Shown in pieces: positions 13,071 through 19,005 of a stretch of DNA of 22,611 nt. A program made the translations under genes and the position numbers. The notes beneath the pieces were generated by a model. The model saw only the letters and a program-made list of their open reading frames with translations. It did no database searches and was not told where the DNA came from. The stretch's first letter is position 1. Every line of letters begins with the position of its first letter. The stretch spans positions 1 through 22,611 of IMG/VR virus record IMGVR_UViG_3300045970_000407; one strand, given 5' to 3'. Origin of the DNA: a virus.

Positions 13071-13811
13071 TTAAGCTGCAATTGCGAATTCGTTCGCCAG
13101 GTCAAACAATGATTCGTTTAATTTCACTAGTGATGTGATGTTGGTCAATTTCCGCGCCGTTCTTACTTGATTTCGCGCATTGCGTACATCATTTCCGCCA
13201 TTAACTAAATGTTCTTGAACCCTATTATATAGCGCGAAAACATTGTTTTGATCGTCTTCAGTTCTTAGTACTGGAAAACTAATGTCACTGGCTGTTTTGT
13301 TCTCGTAACGTAATTTTACAGCGCGTTCAATAAATGCCTGACTTTCTTCTCGTGTAAGTACTTTAGTTTTCATTGCTGTAAGTGTTTCATCAAGCTTTTT
13401 TGATTGAGCAACAATGCGTAGAATACTTTCTTCCACTTGCTCAAGAATCATGCCAGTATGACGCAATTTTACTTTCTCAAAAGTTGATCCGATGATTAAG
13501 CCATTGGCGCAACAAAAACGATATACACCTAGTTGCAATGTTAGCGCGTTCGTACCATCATGTGAATTCGTGACAAGCACTTGAAGTTTAGTGTCACTAT
13601 GAATACTAGACAATAAGGTAGGATTAGACAAGGATACTAAATGTTTCTGGAATCCTTGTTTGCTTTTATTCCTGACTTTTGCCTCTTGATATTTGTCCAC
13701 TGTAAAGCCCATATCCCTAAACTTTTGAGCAATGTCACGAGTCTTGACTAGTCGATACTTGTCTGACAACGTACTTAGTTTAGTATCTTGTGTTGTAATT
13801 TCTGTATTCAT
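13071..13811 (-). CDS. DUF932 family protein
   Basis: A 246-residue protein with the DUF932 pattern: YRLVKTRDIAQKFRDMGF near the N-terminus, GFQKHLVSL, TNSHDGTNALTLQLGVYRF and CCANGLIIG, then a helical C-terminal half with a RNARNQVRTARK basic stretch. The family is common in phages and plasmids; no biochemical role is established to my knowledge. It is the first gene after a promoter with a palindromic operator and lies next to the ArdC-like gene, a pairing I also associate with plasmid anti-restriction regions (from memory). Confidence 0.85.
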   Translation of the reverse strand: MNTEITTQDTKLSTLSDKYRLVKTRDIAQKFRDMGFTVDKYQEAKVRNKSKQGFQKHLVSLSNPTLLSSIHSDTKLQVLVTNSHDGTNALTLQLGVYRFCCANGLIIGSTFEKVKLRHTGMILEQVEESILRIVAQSKKLDETLTAMKTKVLTREESQAFIERAVKLRYENKTASDISFPVLRTEDDQNNVFALYNRVQEHLVNGGNDVRNARNQVRTARKLTNITSLVKLNESLFDLANEFAIAA

Positions 13812-13921
13812 TCTTTTATTCCTTTTATTCTATCAAGTTTAGTTACTTGATACAGATATATAATGCATCGACCATGCCAGCATGATATTATATGAAATCA
13901 TTATCTTTTTTAATCCGATCT

Positions 13922-13968
13922 AATATAAATAATGTAAACTTTATAATCAAGTGTATAAATTTTATACA
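13922..13968 (-). promoter_or_regulatory. Leftward promoter with adjacent palindromic operator
   Basis: Minus-strand TTGATT (13945-13950) and TATATT (13922-13927) are 17 bases apart. Directly upstream lies a perfect palindrome TGTATAAATTTTATACA (13952-13968, 8-bp arms around one base). ACTTGAT is repeated several times around it. A regulator bound here would touch the -35, so activation or repression of the DUF932 operon is possible. The remaining gene-free stretch to the terminator (13812-14108) holds only these elements and the 14038 operator copy. Confidence 0.55.
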
Positions 13969-14037
13969 GTTTTATCTAATTAACCTTGATCAAGTGAATT
14001 CTTAATCAAGTATAGATACCTGTAAACTTTGCGCTAC

Positions 14038-14053
14038 GATTCGATTTAAGACA
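14038..14053. repeat. Operator-like repeat GATTCGATTTAAGACA, copy 1
   Basis: This 16-base sequence is identical at 15793-15808, and a variant ATTCGATTTGAGA lies on the minus strand at 15725-15737. GTATAGATACC stands close by (14010-14020), as it does near the second copy (15827). Both copies lie upstream of leftward operons. Confidence 0.55.
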
Positions 14054-14108
14054 TTATTTTTTTGTTCTAGTGTGATCATATCAATATTTTTTCAGGCTCT
14101 TAAAACGC

Positions 14109-14147
14109 AAAAAAAAAGCATCAACTAATTTAATAGTCAATGCTTTT
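14109..14147 (-). terminator. Intrinsic terminator of the leftward operon 15650-14194
   Basis: The minus-strand RNA forms a 14-bp stem, AAAAGCATTGACTA with TAGTTGATGCTTTT (two G-U pairs), around a 6-base loop, running into a stretch of nine Us. It lies about 45 bases past the last gene of the operon. This is the clearest terminator in the window. Confidence 0.85.
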
Positions 14148-14193
14148 AATTGAATAGGAATAACCACAAACCTATTCTCTGGAGTAAACTAAA

Positions 14194-14373
14194 TTACTTG
14201 TATATTCTTTGCAGTCTTTGAAATTCAGGTGAATCAACTATTCTAGTTGGAAGAAATTGAATGAAACTATTATCGTTTACATATTCAATCGGTGCTATTT
14301 TTTGAGATTCACTAAAGCCCATTGTATCAACTAAATTCGTATAGTCTTCTGCTATTTCTTTATAATGATTCAC
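14194..14373 (-). CDS. Hypothetical protein, GTG start (59 aa)
   Basis: The frame starts at GTG 14373 with AGAGGTG upstream; the start overlaps the stop of a 21-codon frame as GTGA. It reads NHYKEIAEDYTNLVDTMGF at the N-terminus and ends FQRLQRIYK. No family recognised. It is the last gene before the terminator. Confidence 0.55.
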   Translation of the reverse strand: MNHYKEIAEDYTNLVDTMGFSESQKIAPIEYVNDNSFIQFLPTRIVDSPEFQRLQRIYK

Positions 14374-14435
14374 TTTTCACCTCTATCAGATATTTCATCA
14401 TTAAACGCATTTAGTTGTCTATTAGTCAATATCAT
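14370..14435 (-). CDS. Very short frame (21 aa), possible leader or microprotein
   Basis: The frame MILTNRQLNAFNDEISDRGEK starts 1 base after the stop of the 14437 gene and ends in a GTGA overlap with the next gene, carrying its ribosome site. It may be a real microprotein or simply couple translation between its neighbours. Confidence 0.35.
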   Translation of the reverse strand: MILTNRQLNAFNDEISDRGEK

Positions 14436-14436
14436 A

Positions 14437-15060
14437 TCAATTGAAATCCTTGCTTTGTGTCATTCTTTTAAATGAAATCCATAGAATTGCTTGCATAACT
14501 GGCGGCGTTACTTTGTTCAATGCTGCAATTTCACGAATAGATTCACTAATTAACTTGTATTCTGTTTTTTTCAATGGTGGTCGTTCGTCTACCGAAAGAT
14601 ACTTTCCTAGTGAAATTAATTGTATCCAGGAGTCTACCGTTACACATTCCGATTGTATATCATAGATATTAAGAAAAAAAGCTGATATTTTTTGTCCATT
14701 TAATAGCTTAAGCATAACTTGCACGGAATCAATCGGTGAATTATAAATTTTTTTTGCTTTGCTCACCATTGTGCCATAAGTAGCGTACTTACCATAAGGA
14801 ATCAATCCTTGACATTCCTTAATTAAGGTAATGCAATCCTCTTTGTTCCGTTCCCAACGATTGCGAGGAGATAACGCGGCCAGGATAGCCGATACTTTGC
14901 GAAAAGATACACCATAGTCTTTTGATACTTCAAAGGCAAAAAGTCTGGCATCACGATACCACCTTTCACCTTCAATGAAATCAGTTGATACCGCTTGATT
15001 TAGTACATAGTTAATATTTTTTGTATATTTTTGTTTTAATCTTAATTGTGTTTTATTCAT
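14437..15060 (-). CDS. Conserved phage protein, possibly glycosylase-like helical fold
   Basis: A 207-residue protein starting MNKTQLRLKQKY (AGGAG site, ATGA overlap). Motifs include ERWYRDARLFAFEVS, VSAILAALSPRNRWERNKED, GQKISAFFLNI, ECVTVDSWIQL and TPPVMQAILWISFKR. I recall this pattern from uncharacterised phage proteins (DUF7178-like). The G-x-K-x-x-x-F ... VTVDxW layout recalls the helix-hairpin-helix glycosylase fold, where a late Asp is catalytic; this is a weak structural guess. Confidence 0.6.
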   Translation of the reverse strand: MNKTQLRLKQKYTKNINYVLNQAVSTDFIEGERWYRDARLFAFEVSKDYGVSFRKVSAILAALSPRNRWERNKEDCITLIKECQGLIPYGKYATYGTMVSKAKKIYNSPIDSVQVMLKLLNGQKISAFFLNIYDIQSECVTVDSWIQLISLGKYLSVDERPPLKKTEYKLISESIREIAALNKVTPPVMQAILWISFKRMTQSKDFN

Positions 15061-15326
15061 TTTATTACTCCTAATTTTTGCCATACTGGAAACAATGCAG
15101 CAATATAGTTATTAAACTCTTTTCCTTTACTAATTACATTGTTATTATTTATTAACACTTGATTTTTAATCAATCCAGATAACATTGATTGAAATTGATC
15201 TAGGTTTAAAATGCCATTATAAGCCAAGTATGCATAGGATTCAATAATAGACTCGCAACCTTCTTCGTTTAGTGTTGACAACAGTGGATAATATAATTTA
15301 ATCGCTTGAATCAATTCCTTATTCAT
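15057..15326 (-). CDS. Hypothetical protein (89 aa)
   Basis: A helical protein starting MNKELIQAIKLYYPLL, with an NQVLINNNNVISKG turn region and a hydrophobic C-terminal helix ending KLGVIK. ATGA overlaps on both sides and AAGGAG upstream. No family recognised. Confidence 0.65.
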   Translation of the reverse strand: MNKELIQAIKLYYPLLSTLNEEGCESIIESYAYLAYNGILNLDQFQSMLSGLIKNQVLINNNNVISKGKEFNNYIAALFPVWQKLGVIK

Positions 15327-15490
15327 TTTTTAATCTCCTTCTTGTTTAATAATTCCCTAAATGTAATTGCTAAATCAATTTCATTATCTTCCAATGATAT
15401 ATCATTCTTTAGATACTCTTCATAATCCGAAGCAATGTAAACTTCTTTGGTTGATTTCTGTATTTCTGTTAATAATTCTAAACAATTCAT
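15323..15490 (-). CDS. Small acidic protein (55 aa)
   Basis: The frame starts MNCLELLTEIQKSTKE and ends FRELLNKKEIKK, with GGAG five bases upstream and an ATGA overlap with the next gene. Helical and acidic; unknown function. Confidence 0.6.
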   Translation of the reverse strand: MNCLELLTEIQKSTKEVYIASDYEEYLKNDISLEDNEIDLAITFRELLNKKEIKK

Positions 15491-15491
15491 A

Positions 15492-15650
15492 TTACTCCAC
15501 TTCTGTTAGTTTTGCTAACAATGCGTTATATGCTGCAAGTTGCGCAATGGCTTGATCTGTAACACTTGCAGAACTATTAAGACAATCTTGCTTGATTAAT
15601 AGTAACATACGAACTAACTCATTAACTTGATCTAATTTTTGTTTACTCAT
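15492..15650 (-). CDS. Small helical protein (52 aa)
   Basis: The frame starts MSKQKLDQVNELVRM and ends LAAYNALLAKLTEVE, two likely helices with Leu-rich faces. AGGAG lies about 10 bases before the start. It is the first gene of the leftward operon below the control region. Function unknown. Confidence 0.6.
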   Translation of the reverse strand: MSKQKLDQVNELVRMLLLIKQDCLNSSASVTDQAIAQLAAYNALLAKLTEVE

Positions 15651-15670
15651 AATCGGTTATCTCCTGACTT

Positions 15671-15676
15671 ATTATA
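15671..15676 (-). promoter_or_regulatory. Possible -10 element before the 15650 operon
   Basis: A perfect minus-strand TATAAT lies 20 bases before the ATG. No good -35 is seen, but an inverted repeat TGGCA/TGCCA sits just upstream (about 15683-15693), so it may depend on an activator. Confidence 0.3.
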
Positions 15677-15724
15677 ATGCAATGGCAATGCCAAGTTATA
15701 GGATATGGTTATAAACTAGATGAA

Positions 15725-15808
15725 TCTCAAATCGAATATAACCTGTACAATGTCTAGTCGTTTGATCAAAGTATAGACAGCAATTTCACTTTGATTCGAT
15801 TTAAGACA
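15725..15808. repeat. Operator-like cluster, copies 2 and 3
   Basis: GATTCGATTTAAGACA (15793-15808) is identical to 14038-14053. An inverted variant ATTCGATTTGAGA lies at 15725-15737. A GTATAGACAG element lies between them and GGTATAGATACC, itself palindromic, follows at about 15826-15837. The minus strand also has TCTATACTT, a possible -10, at the same side in both clusters. Confidence 0.5.
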
Positions 15809-15879
15809 AAGATTGGATTAGTGCGGTATAGATACCAGGCAATCTGTTAGATGCTCCTGTAAGGCAAGTAAAGTGAAAA

Positions 15880-16205
15880 GGATAGGTAAGGATATAAACA
15901 AGGATAGGATTAGATATTTCATAGGCTGTATATATACAGAGAACTGGATAATGTCAACTAGAAAGATTGAATGGTAAGGTATGAATGAAAGATAAGGTTA
16001 AGAGTAAAGGTAATGAATCTAATTCATAGGTAAGTATCAATTCAATGAAAGTCATTCACTAAACTATCCCCATCTACTCACATAATCTTTCCGTCAACCA
16101 AAACCCTATGACTATCCAATGACTACTCATTGACTATCCACTGGATATCCAAAATAGACTTTGACTATCCAACTACTATGGCATAGTCTTTGCTATAGCA
16201 TATCC
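15880..16205. other. Candidate replication origin / control region with phased repeats
   Basis: There is no gene here. GGATA occurs at 15880, 15890, 15902 and 15946. Its complement TATCC occurs at 16065, 16113, 16135, 16146, 16166 and 16201, so two opposed arrays face each other. TGACTATCCA is exact at 16109, 16131 and 16162, with a variant at 16120; spacings of 11, 11 and 31 bp put the sites on one face of the helix. Palindromes CTGTATATATACAG (15926-15939), ACTATG/CATAGT, TGCTATAGCA and CCATAC/GTATGG cluster here too. It lies at a switch in gene direction. An iteron-type origin or a multi-site operator both fit. Confidence 0.5.
15929..15957 (-). promoter_or_regulatory. Leftward sigma70-like promoter in the control region
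   Basis: Minus-strand TTGACA (15952-15957) and TATATA (15929-15934) are 17 bases apart. The -10 lies inside the perfect 14-bp palindrome CTGTATATATACAG, a natural repressor site. The flanking blocks TATTTCATAGG and ATGTCAACTAGA are shared with the promoter at 1058-1086. The rest of the gap to 16428 shows no gene. Confidence 0.55.
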
Positions 16206-16428
16206 TATACCATACTCTAGTGTATGGATTAACTATTTCAATTTACATTTTCAATGAGAGTAGTTGATCAATGGAAGTAGTGGAGTAGGGGTATGGGTTG
16301 ATTTTGGAAGAGTGAACGTTGTCGTAAGGTCATCCTACCAAAGCTCTAATTACATTCTAGAAACCATCCTCCTTCTCTATACGAGTATATGAGATATAGG
16401 AATTGGGGCTATCTAGTGTATATTTGAT

Positions 16429-16995
16429 ATGAGATGCTGTATTAACAACTTGATATATATGATGATGAAACAAAAGTTGGACCAAGTATTAGATAGCTCT
16501 TGTATTGATCTAGAAACTATGATATTGTTATCTGGTAGTTCTGTATATGCTCTAGTAAATGACTCTAGGAAGAAGGTACAAGTGTATGGTAGTGGTAATG
16601 TACTAGTTCATTTAGGACATCTACTAGAGGAAATTAGAGCTAGTGGAGAGTACTCTACAATGCTAGAGGACATACAAAATCTTCAGATAGTACTTCTAGA
16701 AACTAATGTACCTATGAAGGATATCAAACTTACTATCAGTAATTGGATATCCAAATATAAGGAAGATGGATTTGTATTATACAAAGACATTAGTCCTATG
16801 AGACTAGTTCTAGAAACTCGACTAGAGTATAGAGCTGGTAGATTACACTATTTTTTGTATGCTATAGGACAAGGTTCTTATCGAAGACTACTTGGAGTCT
16901 TTGAGAAGAAGAAGTCCTTGAAAGAGTTTGTTCATGCTAACTACAAGGAAGGGAGAATCACTTCTGTAGTAGTGCATGAATCTGCTAGTACTTGA
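16429..16995 (+). CDS. Hypothetical protein (up to 188 aa), CTAG-rich gene
   Basis: The first rightward gene. No good ribosome site is seen at ATG 16429 or at the later MMMKQKL start, so the start is uncertain. Residues about 35-60 (SVYALVNDSRKKVQVYGSGN) faintly recall the GIY ... YIG spacing of GIY-YIG nucleases but lack the exact residues; I do not call it one. The C-terminal half has a beta-rich FVLYKDISPMRLVLETRLEY stretch. The gene contains 12 CTAG tetranucleotides and three TCTAGAAAC repeats, unusual for one small gene. Confidence 0.65.
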   Translation: MRCCINNLIYMMMKQKLDQVLDSSCIDLETMILLSGSSVYALVNDSRKKVQVYGSGNVLVHLGHLLEEIRASGEYSTMLEDIQNLQIVLLETNVPMKDIKLTISNWISKYKEDGFVLYKDISPMRLVLETRLEYRAGRLHYFLYAIGQGSYRRLLGVFEKKKSLKEFVHANYKEGRITSVVVHESAST

Positions 16996-17020
16996 CATAG
17001 AGTCTATAGCTATGTAATAG
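16992..17020 (+). promoter_or_regulatory. Rightward promoter
   Basis: TTGACA (16992-16997) overlaps the stop codon of the preceding gene, and TAATAG (17015-17020) follows after 17 bases. An ACATAG/CTATGT inverted repeat spans the spacer. It would transcribe the long leader and the small-protein operon from 17300. A second candidate, TTGACT (17256) and TATTCT (17279), is less likely because its start site would cut the ribosome site. Confidence 0.5.
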
Positions 17021-17299
17021 TGTATATATAAGAAAAAGCTCGACATTCAAAGACTGTCTCGCTTTGGTATTTTCTTAACAGTTCCTTAACAATCTAGTGT
17101 ATCTAAAAACAGTAGGTTTTAACAACTAGATGTAAGAGAGTAACAGACGAACGATGCAACAGCATCTGAGACTCGTTATCGCTCCGCTACACTCATCGAT
17201 CTAGAGAAAGTTACAGTGTACGGACTACAATAATGTTTATTATTCTAGAAACTTCTTGACTTACTCTTTCCTTTCATATATTCTATTTGAGAGGTATCT
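17021..17299 (+). promoter_or_regulatory. Structured leader without a gene
   Basis: This gap contains CAAAG/CTTTG near 17048-17066, stem ATCTAGT/ACTAGAT (17092-17098 with 17125-17131) enclosing TAAAAAC/GGTTTTA, and hairpin GATGC-AACA-GCATC (17153-17166). CTTAACA is repeated near 17075 and 17086. I see no tRNA cloverleaf and no frame with a ribosome site. Like the 9287-9448 leader it may regulate the operon or make a small RNA. Confidence 0.35.
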
Positions 17300-17452
17300 A
17301 TGAAATTCTTAAAAAACTATCCAAAAATTGCTTTATTTGTATCGGTGGTTATTCTTCTTTGTCTTGTAATATTAATAATAGCAAATTATCGTCCTATTCT
17401 ATTCTTTATAACTTTTATTGGTGTAATTACATATTTCTGTACATATGATTAA
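17300..17452 (+). CDS. Small membrane protein with two transmembrane segments (50 aa)
   Basis: The frame starts MKFLKNYPKIALFV, has hydrophobic segments at about residues 10-28 and 32-46, and ends TYFCTYD. GAGAGG lies 5 bases upstream. The positive N-terminus suggests an N-in hairpin. It could be a small holin-like or host-membrane-acting early protein; no evidence decides. Confidence 0.65.
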   Translation: MKFLKNYPKIALFVSVVILLCLVILIIANYRPILFFITFIGVITYFCTYD

Positions 17453-17465
17453 GAGGATTTGAATA

Positions 17466-17699
17466 ATGGAACAACTTATCATTGTATTCTGTATTGTATT
17501 ACTAGGAGTATTATTCTATCACACTGTCTCAAGGATGGTGGATTCTAGTGTACCTCCTCTTCCAGAGCCTGAACCATGTAAATACCATGACTGGTGGGAG
17601 ATTCAGGATGGTCCAACTGGTAACTTTAAGACTATGTGTAGTAAGTGTATGAAGACTTCACAACAGATTCAAGAGGAGATGGAAAATGATTCAAATTGA
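17466..17699 (+). CDS. Membrane-anchored protein with zinc-ribbon-like C-terminus
   Basis: A 77-residue protein: N-terminal transmembrane helix (QLIIVFCIVLLGVLFYH), a proline-rich linker (PPLPEPEP), then CKYHDWWEI ... MCSKCMK, a C-x2-H ... C-x-x-C set that could hold zinc. A similar motif ends the protein at 314-904. AAGAGG precedes the start and the end overlaps the next gene by 14 bases. Function unknown. Confidence 0.7.
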   Translation: MEQLIIVFCIVLLGVLFYHTVSRMVDSSVPPLPEPEPCKYHDWWEIQDGPTGNFKTMCSKCMKTSQQIQEEMENDSN

Positions 17700-17934
17700 T
17701 TATATCAAAGAACTAAAAAGAAAAGATATGGGTATTCAAATTATAGCAGATCCTTATGTATCTGACTATAAGATAACTAAGAGGAGTTGGAAGGAAAGAC
17801 TCTTTACTCTTCCTTGGCAACCGTTAAGAAAAACTAACACCGAGTACAATCCCATTGCTTACATTATGGAGAATAGATATGTGGTAGTAAGTTATAGAAC
17901 ATGGGCTATTCTAGAAAAGGAAGGACTAGTATGA
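17686..17934 (+). CDS. Conserved small phage protein (82 aa)
   Basis: An 82-residue protein with RSWKERLFTLPWQPLRKT, a Trp-rich motif I recall from short phage proteins, then YIMENRYVVVSYRTWAILEK. The function is unknown. The start lies within the preceding gene; the end makes an ATGA overlap. Confidence 0.65.
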   Translation: MIQIDYIKELKRKDMGIQIIADPYVSDYKITKRSWKERLFTLPWQPLRKTNTEYNPIAYIMENRYVVVSYRTWAILEKEGLV

Positions 17935-18065
17935 GTGGACCAGTAACAGCTAGCGGATTTAAGATTAAAATAGGACAGTATCATTTTCGTATATGGAAAA
18001 ATGGTATGGAGTTTGGTAATAAACTTGGTGGTAGATTTTATATATTTCCTTGGGGTAAAAAATGA
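17931..18065 (+). CDS. Small hypothetical protein (44 aa)
   Basis: The frame starts MSGPVTASGFKIKIGQYHF and ends RFYIFPWGKK. ATGA overlaps on both sides make translation likely. Probably beta-rich; no family recognised. Confidence 0.6.
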   Translation: MSGPVTASGFKIKIGQYHFRIWKNGMEFGNKLGGRFYIFPWGKK

Positions 18066-18157
18066 GTAAAAGATTTTGTACTAAATGCAACAAAGAAGTA
18101 ACGCCTATTAAAAAAATGTGGTGTTACATATGTAGTATATGTAGGAGGATAGTATGA
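18062..18157 (+). CDS. Cys-rich microprotein, zinc-ribbon type (31 aa)
   Basis: The frame starts MSKRFCTKCNKE and continues MWCYICSICRR: C6-x2-C9 and C21-x2-C24 form a complete Cys4 zinc-ribbon set in 31 residues, with an extra C27. ATGA overlaps at both ends; the AGGAGG of the next gene is in its last codons. A stand-alone zinc knuckle may bind RNA, DNA or a host protein. Confidence 0.6.
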   Translation: MSKRFCTKCNKEVTPIKKMWCYICSICRRIV

Positions 18158-18378
18158 GTAAAACATTACAGAGAATAATGAACCATTTCATAGTTGATAT
18201 AACAGATGAAACTTATATTGATTTTCCTTTTAACGTAGAAGAATTCTGTTCTGAAAATGACGCGATTATAGAAAAATTGAAAAAGCGCAATGAATTTCTA
18301 GAAGAATGTTTCAATTGCTCTACTATTGATATTTCAGAAGTTATCATGAAGGGATTTAACAGAAAGGTTGGAGAATGA
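18154..18378 (+). CDS. Hypothetical acidic protein (74 aa)
   Basis: The frame starts MSKTLQRIMNHFIVD, with a beta-like YIDFPFNVEEF segment and a helical IIEKLKKRNEFLEEC segment. AGGAGG lies directly upstream. Unknown function. ATGA overlap with the next gene. Confidence 0.65.
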   Translation: MSKTLQRIMNHFIVDITDETYIDFPFNVEEFCSENDAIIEKLKKRNEFLEECFNCSTIDISEVIMKGFNRKVGE

Positions 18379-18629
18379 AAAAAGAAGAATTTGAAGCATT
18401 TCAAAATGCATGGATTGAAAATAGTACATCATGGGAACAAGGAGCAGAAGGTCCATCGGCTACAGATAGAGGTTCATTCAAATCAGGTTGGTTCCGAGCT
18501 TTAGAATGGAAGAAAGAACAAGAGAATAGCTACATCAAATCACTAGAGCTTCGTATTGAACAATTAACTATAGATCTATATGGTGATCCATGGGTTGATG
18601 AGGATGAAGAAGAGGAAGATTTTAAATGA
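18375..18629 (+). CDS. Hypothetical protein with acidic tail (84 aa)
   Basis: The frame starts MKKEEFEAFQNAWIE and has FKSGWFRALEWKKEQ in the centre, an F-x-x-G-W-x-x-A-L pattern I recall from small phage proteins, then a helix and a tail of Glu/Asp (VDEDEEEEDFK). The acidic tail suggests binding to a basic partner or DNA mimicry, unproven. Confidence 0.65.
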   Translation: MKKEEFEAFQNAWIENSTSWEQGAEGPSATDRGSFKSGWFRALEWKKEQENSYIKSLELRIEQLTIDLYGDPWVDEDEEEEDFK

Positions 18630-18763
18630 AGTATCTATATCTTCTTATTATCCTTCTCCTCATTCTTATCATGTCATATGAATTCTGGTTCTTTGTTCAA
18701 CATTACGTAGCACTTATAAACGAACTAGAGATTGTTAAGAAAGCATGTGGGTATAGTTTCTAG
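18626..18763 (+). CDS. Small membrane protein (45 aa)
   Basis: The frame starts MKYLYLLIILLLILIMS, one hydrophobic helix, then an amphipathic part (FVQHYVALINELEIVKKA). ATGA overlap with the acidic-tail gene; its ribosome site is GAGG in the acidic codons. Function unknown. Confidence 0.6.
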   Translation: MKYLYLLIILLLILIMSYEFWFFVQHYVALINELEIVKKACGYSF

Positions 18764-18781
18764 AGAGTAACAACTAATACT

Positions 18782-18997
18782 ATGAAGAAGTTGAATGGAT
18801 CAATTCATACAAGAACAAATAAAAGAGATATTAGATTATTGTATCACTGTGATAAGGTTGATAAGCATTTAAATGTTTCAGATGAAATAGAATATGATCC
18901 ATTTGCAGTTGCTCAAGTTTGTGGAGTAGAGCATCCTCAACGTAGAGCCAAGTATAAAGCATATGATACGTATTGGAAAGATTTTTATGAAAGGTAA
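18782..18997 (+). CDS. Hypothetical protein (71 aa)
   Basis: A protein starting MKKLNGSIHTRTNKRD, ending YDTYWKDFYER. No recognised domain; the ribosome site is weak (GAGAG about 12 bases upstream), so the start is less certain. Confidence 0.6.
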   Translation: MKKLNGSIHTRTNKRDIRLLYHCDKVDKHLNVSDEIEYDPFAVAQVCGVEHPQRRAKYKAYDTYWKDFYER

Positions 18998-19005
18998 AGA
19001 AACAA

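Noticed and set aside
16429-16995. GIY-YIG nuclease in the first rightward gene
   Set aside because: Only a faint SVY ... VYGSG resemblance; the GIY, YIG and catalytic residues are not properly present.
17021-17299. tRNA gene in the rightward leader, and tRNA or CRISPR elsewhere
   Set aside because: No acceptor stem with a 7-base partner and T-loop GGTTCRA set at the right spacing; no regularly spaced long repeats anywhere in the window.
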